Below, piece after piece: positions 11,981-24,587 of a DNA stretch of 64,000 nucleotides. Numbering within the stretch: the first letter of the stretch is position 1; every line of letters starts with the position of its first letter. The translations under genes were made by a program, and so were the position numbers. Source of the stretch: Selaginella moellendorffii (taxonomy: Eukaryota > Streptophyta > Lycopodiopsida > Selaginellales > Selaginellaceae); assembly GCF_000143415.4 (NCBI RefSeq), contig NW_003314304.1, positions 1,100,561-1,164,560 on the forward strand, given 5' to 3'. The notes below the pieces were generated by a model. That model had not been told where the DNA came from and did no database searches. It worked only from the letters and a program-made list of their open reading frames with translations.

Positions 11981-14350
11981 TTAAAAGTGTTAGCTATGAA
12001 AAGTGAATGGAACTTTCATTAACTAGAAGGGCATGCAAAAATATGCATAGGACTGATGAATAAAGTTTTGTATTGGTCTTTAGGAGTAATATGAATTTGA
12101 TTATAGCCTAAAAATCTGTTGAAGAAAAAGTATATCTCTTGCCTAGCTACAACATCAAGTATTTTATCAAAGAAAGAGATTGTGGATACATCTTTCTTTG
12201 TGGCACTATTGAGTTTCTTATACCTATTTCAATTTTAAAGATTTTCATTTTTCTTTGGGACAATGACTAATAGAGTGAGCCATTGTACTGTATATCAAAT
12301 AAATGAAGCCCACATTTTAAAATTTGGGAATTTCTTGTTTAACTGGAGCTACAAAGTTTGGATTCATGTGATATATTTTTGGGTACTACTTAAAAAAAAG
12401 CTTGATGCGATGCATATAATATTCTAGTGGTACTCTATGTAAATCCTAGTATGACCATGTAAAGATATTTTTGTATTAGCTAAATAGCTCAATTACTTTT
12501 TTTCTGAATGTTTATCGAGGTCTTTAGCTATGATGAGCTTTTGTGGATTATCATAGGTGCCTAAGTTAATTTCTTCAGTCAATTTATCAAGAGTAATGGA
12601 CCGAATTAATCAATTTGTTTGGTGAATGTTAGTTTTTCATCAAGGTAGATATATTGTTTGGTTGGTTGTAGTTGTTCTAGTTTGATAGCTGGACAATCAT
12701 GTTGCTTTTGTATTTTTGCAAAGTGTGTTTTTTATTAGAGATGGTTCATTTGTGTTTTTCTTAAGTTCTTTTTCTTAAATGGTATTTTCAAGTTTACAGT
12801 CTTGATTTAATTTTAAATATTGAGTCTTGATTGGTATTTCTAACTTTACAATCTTGACTTCTATAGTTAGATTTAGGATCAAGTGGGGATATTAATCTTT
12901 ATTGAGTGGTTTGAGCTCTAGCAAAGTTTTAAGAAGTTGAGTTTTTCATAATTTTTAGTCCTTTACACCAATTTTAATGCTCTCTTTTTGTAGAATGGTA
13001 ATATGTTTCACTAGTAATGTTGAGATTTGTGTTCATCTTTTATATTATTTAAAAGAATTTTTTTTTAAATGGTATTAAATAAATGTAGTAACTTTAAGCT
13101 ATGTTAGCTTAACAGATCTTATATGTAGTTCGTCTTTGTCATTTAAGGACAACAAATTATCTGTATCATACTCTCACTTGATAGANNNNNNNNNNNNNNN
13201 NNNNNNNNNNNNNNNNNNNNNNNNNNNNNNNNNNNNNNNNNNNNNNNNNNNNNNNNNNNNNNNNNNNNNNNNNNNNNNNNNNNNNGTACTAGTTGTATTA
13301 ATCATAATCCTATTGCTTTTCAGAGTGAGTATTCAATGATATTGACACCTCACTATTTTGGTCATTAGAACTATTTTGAATTTTGTTCTTACTATCTCAA
13401 TTAGGACACATAGTCACTATCATAGTCTTTAACCTCTATTATAGAGGTTGGATGTTAAGTTGATAGAGTGGGTGTCATTTCGTTCTTATGTTAGAGTTGA
13501 AAACGATTAATAAATCTTGAGTAATTATTTACATAAGTATGGAGCTATTTGGAATAGTTGCTGAAGAAAAATGGTAACACCTTATTAGGGGATCTGGTTT
13601 AAGGTAATTTCATGCAGGCCTTTTTTGAAATCTTAAAGTTGTGTTTGTGGTGGTAAAATCTGATTAATATCAACTTCTGGCTTTTGTTATAAATTTTATC
13701 AGATTTATGAGACAAGATCATTCATTGATATTTTTTTTATTTATTTTATTTTTTGCTATTATCTTCACCATCTATAAATTGATATTTACTTTGTTCTTTT
13801 ATGATTACGCACACTACAAGTTTGTTTTCTATGGGTTCTTATTCCTTAATATCTTACTATAAGAGGTTGTCTATGGTTAGATTGGTTGTTTTTTGGAGGT
13901 CTACTATCTTGGTTTAGTGGTTATTAATATTATTATTTTCAGTTCTATGAAGTTGATAGTTATGTCATTAATAAGTTTGAGATTGAGGGTTTTATTATAA
14001 GACTGTAATTGTTTTGTTGCAAAGGTGGTCTTTATAATGATTATTTTATAATTTTATTAATATAATAATTGATATAATAGTTGTTAATAAGGTTGTTGAT
14101 ATAGTGGTTGATAAGGTTGTGGTTGTTTGGATAGCCATAATTATAGTTCTCATGATATCTTGGATAAGGATTGTATTGTTAATTTTGCTATCACTTTGTT
14201 GGTTTTGTTATGGTTGATCATATTGCCATCTATTTTCTTGAGTCCAATTAGATGTGTTATCAAATTGAGCAACCATATTTAGCCTTTAGGAACTTGCAAA
14301 TTACATTTTGTAGCAATGTGACCTTTGTTCTAGCATTTCATACACCATAA
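11980..14350 (-). mobile_element. Second degenerate Ty3/gypsy-type element, minus strand
   Basis: Read on the minus strand, a CCHC zinc knuckle (C-x2-C-x4-H-x4-C, 14345 down to 14303, one stop inside) is followed downstream by an RT relic (about 12480 to 11990). The RT relic includes YHMNPNF, LNSATKKDV and the GYNQIHITPKDQYKTL block typical of Tat/Athila-like plant Ty3 elements. The gag-before-pol order on the same strand supports one element. It is riddled with stops and shifts, and the assembly gap lies inside it. No LTRs were identified. Confidence 0.6.
13186..13285. other. Assembly gap (100 N)
   Basis: Exactly 100 undetermined bases, the usual placeholder length for a gap of unknown size. 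Any reading frame crossing it is meaningless. Confidence 0.99.
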
Positions 14351-15699
14351 TCCATCCCTTGATTCAATCTGAATTATTATTTTCTTGAATATTTTTAAGA
14401 GGTTTAGATCTTTATTTGTATTTTGTCTTTGGACATTTGGTTATCTTCTTTTTCATTTGAAGAATCATTTTGTTTTTGGATTTAGACTTTAAATATTTCC
14501 AAAGTTTTTCCTCCAAGTGCAATAGAAATTTAAAAGCTGAAGAAAAAGAAGAAGAATTTTTTTAAAAAATGCTATCTTAAAATAAGTTTATATATCATAA
14601 AAAACAATATACTAAATTTTTTTTCATAGAAAATATATGTTAAAAATTTACCATAACTTTCAATAAGCTTATTAACTATGTAATGAGGCTGGGGGCAATC
14701 TTATAATCAAAGGTTATTAGACACTCCTATTTGGGCTTTTAATATTTATTATCAGTATCTAATTGAAAATGTAAATAGCAAAGTTTACCTTTATTTATAA
14801 TATTGATTACCCAAGTTATTTTTTATATTGCACATTAACCTTTAACTTTTGAACTATTTAATAAATAATGTATTTTGACTTCTTATCTTAACTTGGTTTA
14901 TAAGTTCATGGAGATTTTTATGCTTCTTTGTATGAATTACCTTGTACAGGTTCTAAATATGCTTCTAAGCTTTTCCATCCATTTTTAACAACTTCATTTA
15001 ATAAGGCTGAATAAATACTGGATTTAATTATTAAAAAAATGTTTCAAATACTGCTTTTGTAAATGGTACATTTGCCAATTCCACATTTGTCCAAAAATTT
15101 AATTTTCTATATTTTCTTGATTTCTAGACATATATTTGGTCTTGCCTTCATCATTTTTTACATGATGAAAATTCTTTTTCTCCCTCAAGAATTCTAAAGT
15201 TTTCATGAATACTATGGTAATGAATTCAACTTTGATATCCAGAATTTAGAAAGTGTGCACTTTGAGCATTAGTAGAGGAAAAACATCATAAACAGAACAA
15301 ATGGAGAAAATCTAACACCCATATAAGAAAGCTGGTAACATTTTTCCTAGAGGAGGAAAAGTATTATAAAGTTTCTTCAATTTTTCACTAAGCCAATGGC
15401 TTATAAAGTCATCTGTCTTGATGATTTTTCGTGAGCTTGATATCAACTTTTATATCGTGCCCTTTAAAGCACAAAGAGTCGCGTTTGCTTTTGTTTTGCA
15501 TTGATCACGAACTCGTGAATGTACGCCAAAAAAAAAAAAAAGATTTGCCAGAATTGTGTTTCGCAACTAGAAAAGGCATGAAAAAAGAAAAGGCAACTGG
15601 AGAAAAAGTTTCGACCAGCAAAACACTCACCCGAGTAGCTGCTTCTCGCTGAAAGAAAATATCACAAAACTGTTTGGAAATTTGGCCGGCAAAGGAACA
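14351..15699. other. AT-rich region without a gene
   Basis: Very AT-rich, with homopolymer runs, between the minus-strand retroelement relic and the 3' end of ZW10. Base composition becomes more balanced after about 15430, toward the ZW10 3' flank. I see no coding frame. Confidence 0.5.
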
Positions 15700-18480
15700 T
15701 CAAACTATTCTTTCAAGGCACTCCGCTCTCAACGAGGTGTCCGTGAATATCGCCTTGATCAAGCTCTGGACCTGACCGAAAGACCAAATATCTCTTTAAG
15801 AGAACTCCATACTACACCCACCTCGGCTGGCGAGAATCCTGCCGACGGGAGAATTCCACTCTCCCATGCTTTCGTGATGGGCCTCAAGGACATCTCCAAT
15901 AACTCTGGAACAAGTTTCCCCATGTCAGCCAAGACGAGAAAAACTGGCGTTACCAGATAAGCGTTTTAGTTTTCTCCACGACGGTACAAGGATGTCGAGT
16001 GATTTCCTACTATGTTTCTCGACAGAAGCCAGCACCGAGCCCAAGTCCAGTATCAGCTCGTCCAGTAAGTTGTGCAACTGGATCAAGTGATTGTAAAACT
16101 GATTACACCACCCAGACTTTGTTTACCTGAACAGTTTCTTCGGCAGCCATGTCTTTGATAGACAGAACTTCAAAAACAATTCTGCTGACAAGTGAATCAG
16201 CCAGCATTGTCAACTGCTTCACTTGAAAACTGCTGGGTAGAAATTCTTGCCAGACGTTGTGCGTAGATCTAAAGATTGATACAACCTGCTAAAGGAAGTT
16301 CCAGCAAAGTTTATCTTTGACAGAAACGGTACCTGTTGCAGTGCAGACTGCGCCCTTTCACGGCCTCTTCTCTCATCCGTCGATTTGAATCCATTAGCAC
16401 TGTCTAGAGCCTACAAGCAAGACATTTCTGTAAAGCTGAATAGCATTTTTTTTTTCTTTTACAAACCTGCAGGAGCTGATTGTTTATCAGCTTAACATGT
16501 GTTGAAAGCATATTGTATCCCATGGATTGAAACACCGAAACGAGGTCCATCAAAGTGCATGACTGTTGCAGATCGACAGGCAGTGACGAGCTATACTGCA
16601 GATCACAGAGCGTAAGAAACTGGATACTCTTGAGGTCCACAAACCTGCTGGGAGTAAGTCGTCAACTCATTTGCAATGTAGAGGCAGTCATTGTAAAATA
16701 CTGGTGCTGCTTTCACTGAGGATTTGTCAGACACCAAGACCTGAGAAGGAACAATTGCTCGGTAGAGCAGCACAATGTCTCGGGCGACTTTATAAAGCTC
16801 CAAAGCTAGTCTTGGTGTCGATGAGCAAGCATCCTACAACAAAGCACTGTTTTAAGAAGAGAATGTAAAAGTATACCTTCAATGTATCCTGTACAATGGG
16901 TAAAAGCTGTTTTGGAAGGTAGGATACAACATACTTGTCTTCCCTAAAAATAAGTCGGTCTTTCTCCTCCCTCTCTGCTGCCATATCCTGGACGGACATT
17001 AGCCATACGAAAGTAGTGAATGAACTTACCAGAAGCAACCGATAATCAAAACGCATGATAATGTCTCGAGCTTTAGCCAGCAAATCTTTTCTTTTGTTCG
17101 CAGAAAAATGAATCTCGACATCGGCTGTGAAGTTGCTAAGTAGTCCACCTTCGTCGTCCACACTGACAAAGTTTTCGGCTTCGAGAGCTTCTTCGAATTC
17201 TGACGTAAGGATTTGAATCTGTTCAAAATGTTGGAACTGTGTATGATCGGCAGGAATTGCCTGCAACACAATCCAAAAGGTCAGTCTCCACCAGGACCAC
17301 CAAAAATACTGTAACCTTGCGTAAGTGATTCTGGATTATCATATCGGCAAGCCTTGGCCAAATCGACCTGCCCAGCTTTAGCATCCATACTTTCTGGCGG
17401 TGTAAAAGATGCTCGTTGATAAACTTTACAAAGTCCAGTACTTCTTTATAAACGCCTTCTATAGATGATTGATTTACCTGGTTTCAATGGAATTCACAAA
17501 AATCACAGACTAACACATCATCACAAACACAAAAAGGAGAAACTTACTCTTGCATTCTCGTCTCTAGTGATCCTTAGTACTGCACGGTCACTGTCTTGCT
17601 CCACTCTCACGACAGTAGCAGAGTGGACTAAGAGAGCCAACAGCTTACACAAATTATCTGTGAAACGACCAAGGAAGCCATCGAGGAGTCCAAGTACCTG
17701 TCAAGAGAAACTCAGTGAAAACGCAAACCTGGATTTCAAGATAGCTACCTCCATTGTCTCCAGTATTGCCACAAAGTTATGTCGAGATCCCGCAACTGTC
17801 ACAAAGTTCACAGCCAATATTCCTTCAGTAAAATTCACGGAGACAACTTTGGAACATAAGCCTGCAAGTAGAAAATCCACCTGGGAAAAAAGAAAAGAAG
17901 AATGAAAAAATAAACCTGAAAGGAGACATACCTCGGAATAAATCCCTGATAACAGCTGCTTGAGAAGTTCATGCATCAAAAGCGTATCTTCGTCATCATC
18001 GTCGACGATTCCCTTCACTTCGGCGATTTTCCTCGCACCGCTTAGAATTTGGCCTCCATCGAAGAGCTCTTTCCCAGCTAGCAAGCGATCACGGACCTCG
18101 ACGGTGGATTTCACCACGGCCAAAGCCGATGTTTTCACCCTCAGCTCACTCCTGATCCCCTTTACCTCCGCCGAGAGCTTCCACAGCTTGGAATCGAAAG
18201 AAGTATCCCCGATCCGGAGCGATGAATCGTCCAGGAGAGCCCGGAGCTGGGAATCCACGGTCTCTACATCCAATGCGGCAGTGCTAGCGCGGCGAGCGAG
18301 CTCCGTAATCTTGCTGTAGCGGCTCTTCACGGTGGCGAAGACGCGATCCTTCATCTCCTCCGCGCGTACCTGCATCCTCTCTGACAGGAGCTGGAGATCG
18401 GGCGTGGTGAGCGGCATTGTCTTGCCTCCTCCATGGGCGTAGTCGATGCCGCATAGCAGAGGCGCCAGGAGCTCCTCCAT
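15700..18480 (-). CDS. ZW10: ZW10 homologue (NRZ/Dsl1 tethering complex subunit)
   Basis: Thirteen exons on minus, all in frame with GT-AG introns: 17932-18480, 17749-17880, 17548-17697, 17316-17477, 17030-17260, 16877-16987, 16645-16833, 16467-16595, 16333-16410, 16127-16285, 15954-16077, 15822-15904, 15700-15771; 722 aa, close to plant ZW10 length. The N-terminus has the PLTTPDLQLLSERM helix seen in plant ZW10. The middle has the PVFYNDCLYIANEL block. The C-terminus has WRKLKRLSELLEMSL then FSPAEVQSLIKAIFTDT, the family signature. In plants ZW10 (MIP1) works with MAG2/RINT1 and SEC20 at the ER in Golgi-to-ER retrograde transport; animal ZW10 also acts at kinetochores. The start is the first ATG, with stops just upstream. 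It is divergent from the H+-ATPase across 2 kb. Identity rests on recalled family features. Confidence 0.85.
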
Positions 18481-20456
18481 TTCTTCCCCAAGAACCCTAA
18501 ATTTTAAAGTATATCATTTCTAGGGCTCTAGAATTTAGGTTTAGATTGACTTCCGTTGACAATAACCCGGTTTTTAACCATTTGCGAGTCGTGGAATTTT
18601 CGAGAAAATAGGGCTCAGCGTGTTGACTTTTGGGAGACATTGCCGGGACAGGTAATCGAGCCCGTGACGAGTGGTTTCGTCTCTAGTCAACCATGTCCAG
18701 CCATTGGAATGAAAAGATGGTCACTCTTTCTCTCATTGACGGTTCCGTGCACACAAGGGCGCTGCACAATTTGACAAAGCCAATGGACAGTTTTGCGCTC
18801 TCAAGCTTTTGTTTTGGGATCGATTCATCACAGGAGCTTGCTTGTCTTTGAATGTCTGTATGTGTCGCGTGGAGATTCTCGTTGGATTCGAACGTGCTAA
18901 GTTCTGATACGATTAAACTACGTGATCTTCCGGTTTTGTTTGATTGTCAAGGGAATGGGGCATCTTTCGTTGTCAATGATAGGGCTTTAGGGAGTTGTTT
19001 AACCAACCAAAGAGCCTTGCAAGCCAGGGAGATTCCGGGAAGATTCCAGGGGAAGATTTTAGCTGGTCCAGGGCTGGAAGCTGCCCGAACGCAGCCGCAC
19101 CCGTCCGTGAATCCACCCACAACTGCGAAAAGGAAAGGCTGGCATTGAAATCGAAAGCAAAGTTGGCTCTATAGATTCGCCCCGAGATTCCAACGCCCTC
19201 TAGTACGCCGCCTTGGTCGATCTCTCGCATTTTGATATTTTGATAGTCCCACTTTTCAAGCTCACTGGGGAGCATGTTATCATCAATCATAATCGTCCCA
19301 AGTAGAAAAAAGAAAAGAAAACGCAAAAAATCAAAAGCATATAAAATATACACGTATGCAGCCCAGAGTTGACGAGAAGGGCAATCGAATCTCGTTTGGA
19401 GGGGTAGAGAATATCCGTCACCGCAAATTCAAAGGTTCCAGAAAACGATAGGGATGGAAAAGTCGACGGCCGTTGGATCAAATCTTTTCCCACCTCTATT
19501 TCCTTTACCGCGCCGCGGCATTTGCTACAACCTTTAAAAACCCTTTGTTTACTATCTGATTCCACAGACCATGCCGCCAACTTATGTCCCCCCACAAAAG
19601 ACACAACCTTTGGCTTGTGCCTAATACTAATCCATTAACCTAATAGTTTCACAATGCATGCGTCAACCACCTTTAGCAAATCCCAATATGCGGCAAATAG
19701 TGTCAAGAGGTCATCCCCTGTTGTATAAAGTAAAGCGGTCTCTCCGGGTTTTAAGTCGTCGTATCCAAGGTTCCATCTGCGAAAAATAATTCGCGGTCCA
19801 CTCTATAGAGCCTGCCACGAAAGGAAAAAGAAAAATCTCCCCCCAAAATTAAAACTTGCTCCCGGTTTCCTTCCATTGGGCCACTTGGGCCTCCACAGTC
19901 GTCGTGTTCCTGTAGCCCAGGTATAAAAACCCCGGCTAGCCCCGCCCCAAGCGGTCCAGTCCTCTTTTTCGACGCCTCGCGCGAGAACTTACGTGCTCCA
20001 ACCGGCGCAGCTCTGGTGAATTATAGAACCACAGGCAAATATTTCTTGGCTCCTTGTTTAGGCTAACAAAGCTCACCCCTTTGATCGATTTGGATCGATG
20101 CTTTTTTTTCTTGCGCCGCGATAGCAACGTCTTCCACTCGCCAGTCGCCTCTCGAGCCATTTTTCTCGTCTTTACTTGCTCATTGCTCGATCGATTCCAT
20201 ATTTATACTTATATTGATAGGTTCCCCCAAAAAACATTTCTACCTAGGCTATAGTTCTTTCTTTCTTTCTCTCCCGGTGGAGAGCTCCAAGGTTTTTCTT
20301 GATCGATTTTCTTGTGTGTGTCTTTTCATATTCTTCGTGGCGATGGTCTTGCTGTGATTCTAATTCCGCGTCGCGCGATTTGCAGCTGGATGAGTGACGG
20401 ATCGGCGTAGGGAATCCCTGCCGCGAGGGGGCTTTTCGCCGATCGGGAGAGACACC
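18481..20456. other. Shared upstream region of ZW10 and the H+-ATPase
   Basis: About 2 kb between divergent start codons. Short open frames here (for example minus 18973-19353 and 19287-19604) lack recognisable domains and have ordinary intergenic composition. The right part (19700-20456) is richer in C and holds a TATA-like box at 19922, so it probably contains the pump promoter and a long 5' UTR. Confidence 0.5.
19922..19929 (+). promoter_or_regulatory. Possible TATA box of the H+-ATPase gene
   Basis: TATAAAAA followed by a GC-rich stretch, 535 bp before the ATG at 20457. Plant plasma-membrane H+-ATPase mRNAs often have long leaders, so the distance is plausible. Another AT-rich box near 20200 is an alternative. 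No transcript start is known here. Confidence 0.35.
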
Positions 20457-23400
20457 ATGGCGGCCGATGGCAAGGGGCTTGTTCTTGACGAGAACGTCGA
20501 TCTGGTGAGCGGCGCTGTTCTTGGCTCGAAATTTCAAGCGCTAACGCTCAATCGGTGGGATTCCAGGAGCGAATTCCAGTGGAGGAGGTGTTCCAGCAGC
20601 TCAAATGTACCGAGGTTGGTCTCACCAGCACCGAGGGAGAGAATCGGCTCAAGATCTTCGGCTACAACAAGCTCGAGGAGAAAAAGGTGCGATCGATGGA
20701 TCGATCTTTGCCTGCATGGTGCTCATTTCCATTGCCTTGCTACTCCAGGAGAGCAAATTCCTCAAGTTCTTGGGATTTATGTGGAATCCTCTCTCTTGGG
20801 TCATGGAGGCGGCTGCTATCATGGCGATTGTTCTTGCGAATGGAGACGTAAGGGACTTCAACTTTTTATTCTCGGCTCTCTTGGTTGACTCCTCGCTCTT
20901 ACTTGTTACTAATAGGGAGAGCCGCCGGACTGGGAAGACTTTGTGGGAATAGTCATCCTCCTCGTGATAAATTCCACCATCTCTTTCATCGAGGAGAACA
21001 ATGCGGGGAACGCCGCGGCCGCTCTAATGGCGCGGCTAGCTCCAAAAACCAAGGTATCTTTGTTCGCTGCCTTGTAACGTTCTCGAGTTTCAGTCAGGAG
21101 CTGAAAGAACGTTGGTGTTTTCCTATAGGTGTTGAGGGACGGCAAGTGGCAGGAGCAAGACGCTCAGATCTTAGTTCCCGGTGATATCATCAGCATCAAG
21201 CTCGGTGATATCATCCCAGCTGACGCGAGGCTGCTCCATGGTGATCCGCTGAAGATTGACCAGGTCTGATCATATCTTATCGCTGATATGGCAAGTTTTT
21301 CCTGTCGCTCAAGAACGATTCTAACACTCGATATTATTCAGTCGGCACTGACTGGAGAATCGCTCCCAGTGACCAAGAATCCAGGTGATGAGGTCTTCTC
21401 TGGATCGACGTGCAAGCAAGGAGAGATTGAGGCGGTTGTGATTGCCACGGGAGTCCATACCTTCTTCGGGAAGGCCGCGCATTTAGTTGACACCACTAAC
21501 CAAGTTGGCCACTTTCAAAAGGTAAAAAAGTCTTTTCTGCGTCTCTGCACGGGAAGTTGGATCTTACTCCTTGTGGCTGCTGCTTGAAGGTGCTCACTGC
21601 GATTGGAAACTTTTGCATCTGCTCCATTGCCATTGGAATGGTGATCGAGATCATCGTCATGTATCCAATCCAGAGGAGGAAGTATCGCGATGGCATCAAC
21701 AATTTGCTTGTGTTGCTCATTGGTGGGATTCCAATTGCAATGCCGACGGTTTTGTCTGTTACCATGGCTATTGGTTCTCACCGCCTGTCGACACAGGTTC
21801 GTTAAAAGAAGTTTGAGTTTTCATTCTTTGTATTTGACGTTCCTAAACAATTCTATGGAAATACAGGGAGCTATTACAAAGCGCATGACTGCTATCGAAG
21901 AAATGGCTGGAATGGATGTCCTGTGCAGTGATAAGACGGGTACATTGACACTGAACAAACTCACAGTCGACAAAAACCTTATCGAGGCGAGTGACTTGAC
22001 ATCAGTTTTTTAAGTGCTCAGAGATTCTCATAGTGCGCATTATTATATTTTCAGGTGTTTACGAAAGGAGTGGACAAGGAAATGGTAGTGTTGTTGGCTG
22101 CGAGAGCGTCTCGAACTGAGAACCAGGATGCAATAGACACGGCCATTGTTGGAATGCTTGCGGATCCTAAAGAGGTCTGTGGCTCCCGCTGTTTAAAGTT
22201 TGAAGCAACTGGAATGAGTGTGACAGGCTCGGGCTAATGTCACGGAAGTGCACTTTCTGCCTTTCAATCCTGTGGACAAGAGGACAGCACTCACCTACAT
22301 TGACTCCGATGGAAAATGGCACAGAGCAAGTAAAGGAGCTCCTGAGCAGGTTCGAACAACCTAGTATTCTCTTTTGCTTTCTGATTTGGCTAAAGCTATG
22401 TTTGCTTGTGAAGATTCTCGCCTTGGCTCACAATAAGTCCGAAATAGCAGACAAGGTTCACTCCATCATCGACAAGTTCGCTGAGCGAGGGCTTCGTTCT
22501 CTTGCCGTTGCCATACAGGTCTGGCACTCTTTTTTGTCCTAAGAGACTAGTTCCTTACAAAGTTTTGTATTCATAGGACGTACCCGAGAAGAACAAGGAA
22601 AGTCCGGGAGGACCATGGAGGTTTTGTGGACTGATGCCTCTCTTTGACCCTCCCCGTCACGACAGCGCTGAAACCATTCGCCGGGCTTTGAATCTTGGTG
22701 TAAACGTTAAAATGATCACAGGTGAGACTTCCCTGTCACTTGTGAGTGCCTAAAGTGAGCTTTCGTTTTCTCTAGGTGATCAATTGGCAATTGCGAAGGA
22801 AACTGGTCGCCGTCTTGGGATGGGGACAAACATGTATCCATCTTCTTCGCTGCTTGGAAACCACAAAGATGAGAATCTTGCTGCGCTTCCGGTTGAGGAG
22901 CTGATTGAAAAAGCTGATGGTTTTGCTGGAGTATTCCCAGGTAAACTTTTCGTTTGGCACTTGAGAAGACTCGTGCTTATGGTTTCCTTCTGTGTCTAGA
23001 ACACAAGTATGAAATTGTGAAGAAGCTGCAAGAAAAGAAGCATATCTGCGGTATGACTGGCGATGGTGTGAACGACGCTCCTGCGTTAAAGAAGGCAGAC
23101 ATTGGTATTGCTGTAGCAGATGCTACTGACGCGGCAAGGAGTGCATCTGATATTGTTCTAACTGAGCCCGGCCTTAGTGTGATTATCAGTGCTGTTCTTA
23201 CCAGCCGTGCTATCTTCCAGCGTATGAAAAACTACACGGTAAGCAGCGTTGCAACGTCTTTACTTCTCTAAACTATAAGCTGTCTCCACAGATTTATGCC
23301 GTGTCGATCACAATCCGTATAGTGGTAAGTTACATTTTACATATATGATGCTGCTCAGGCGTCACTGACCACTGTTTATCTTTCTAGCTCGGCTTTATGC

Positions 23401-24587
23401 TACTTGCTCTCATATGGAAATTCGACTTTGCTCCATTCATGGTTCTTATCATTGCCATTCTGAATGATGGTGGGTGCATTATCTTTCTTTTATGTGTTTG
23501 ATGAACAGGATGTCGCGTGTCCCTGCAGGTACCATCATGACAATCTCAAAAGATCGTGTCAAACCTTCTCCGCTGCCTGATAGTTGGAAGCTCCGGGAAA
23601 TCTTCACAACCGGCATCGTTCTCGGGACCTACATGGGATTGATGACAGTGTTATTCTTCTGGATGATCTACAAGACCGACTTTTTCGAGGTAGAGTCTCT
23701 CGGTCTCTAAGCTGACATAAAGCGAGTGATTCCCGCAGAGCAAGTTCCACCTTAGAACCATCAAAGACAGCAACAGGGAATTGACTGCTGCGGTGTACCT
23801 GCAAGTCAGTATCGTGAGTCAGGCACTAATCTTTGTCACAAGGTCACGAAGCTTTTCATACTTTGAGCGTCCGGGATTCTTGTTGCTTTCGGCGTTTCTA
23901 GTCGCTCAGATGGTAATGAGCTCTCATCATCTCTTTTTTTCTTTTTCTTTTTCCTGCCGTCGTTTGGTCTTTAACTTTTTTTTCTTTCAGGTGGCAACGC
24001 TCCTTGCTGTGTATGCAAGGTGGAACTTTGCTGGTATCAAAGGAATTGGCTGGGGATGGGCTGGTGCTATCTGGCTTTACAGTCTCGTAACTTACATCCC
24101 TCTAGACTTCCTAAAGATCTTCGTGCGTTACGTGCTAAGCGGCAAAGCATGGCAGAACATGATCGAGAATAAGGTCCGTGATCTTTCTTTCTTCTTCTTG
24201 AAGTTTCCAGATTGCTCACTGGCTTTTCTTTTCACGAACAGACTGCTTTTACAACCCAAAAGGACTTTGGAAAGGAGGCCCGTGAAGCTCAATGGGCTCA
24301 CGCTCAGCGAACACTCCACGGGCTCCATCCACCGGAAACAAAGATGACTCAAGACAGGGGCAGCTACAAGGAGCTGTCCGAGATCGCGGAGCAAGCCAAG
24401 AGGCGTGCCGAGATCGCCAGGTAAAAAGAAAAGTTTTTGGTTCATAGAAAGTTTTCATGTGTGATGATCGACGCTGGTGGATTGATCCAGGTTGAGGGAG
24501 CTTCTTACGCTCAAGGGTCACGTCGAATCGGTGGTGAGGCTCAAGGGATTGGACATAGACACGATCCAGCAGCACTACACCGTGTAA
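20457..24587 (+). CDS. Plasma-membrane H+-ATPase (P3A-type proton pump)
   Basis: Twenty-one exons join to 950 aa: 20457-20504, 20567-20686, 20749-20847, 20916-21053, 21129-21263, 21342-21521, 21590-21796, 21867-21986, 22055-22174, 22227-22349, 22414-22518, 22577-22721, 22776-22940, 23000-23238, 23292-23324, 23388-23469, 23529-23689, 23739-23912, 23991-24173, 24242-24420, 24491-24587. It exports protons at the plasma membrane using ATP. Visible marks are [10 protein letters not shown] (actuator), CSDKTGTLT with phospho-acceptor near Asp331, [18 protein letters not shown] (hinge), and a C-terminal regulatory tail ending HYTV, the phospho-Thr 14-3-3 site that activates plant pumps. Length matches Arabidopsis AHA proteins. 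Exon 8 appears to use a GC donor at 21987. All other introns are GT-AG and about 50-80 nt. Confidence 0.95.

Noticed and set aside
18973-19604. Two minus-strand frames of 105-126 codons between ZW10 and the H+-ATPase
   Set aside because: No domain, no splice pattern linking them, and they lie in the shared upstream region; probably chance.
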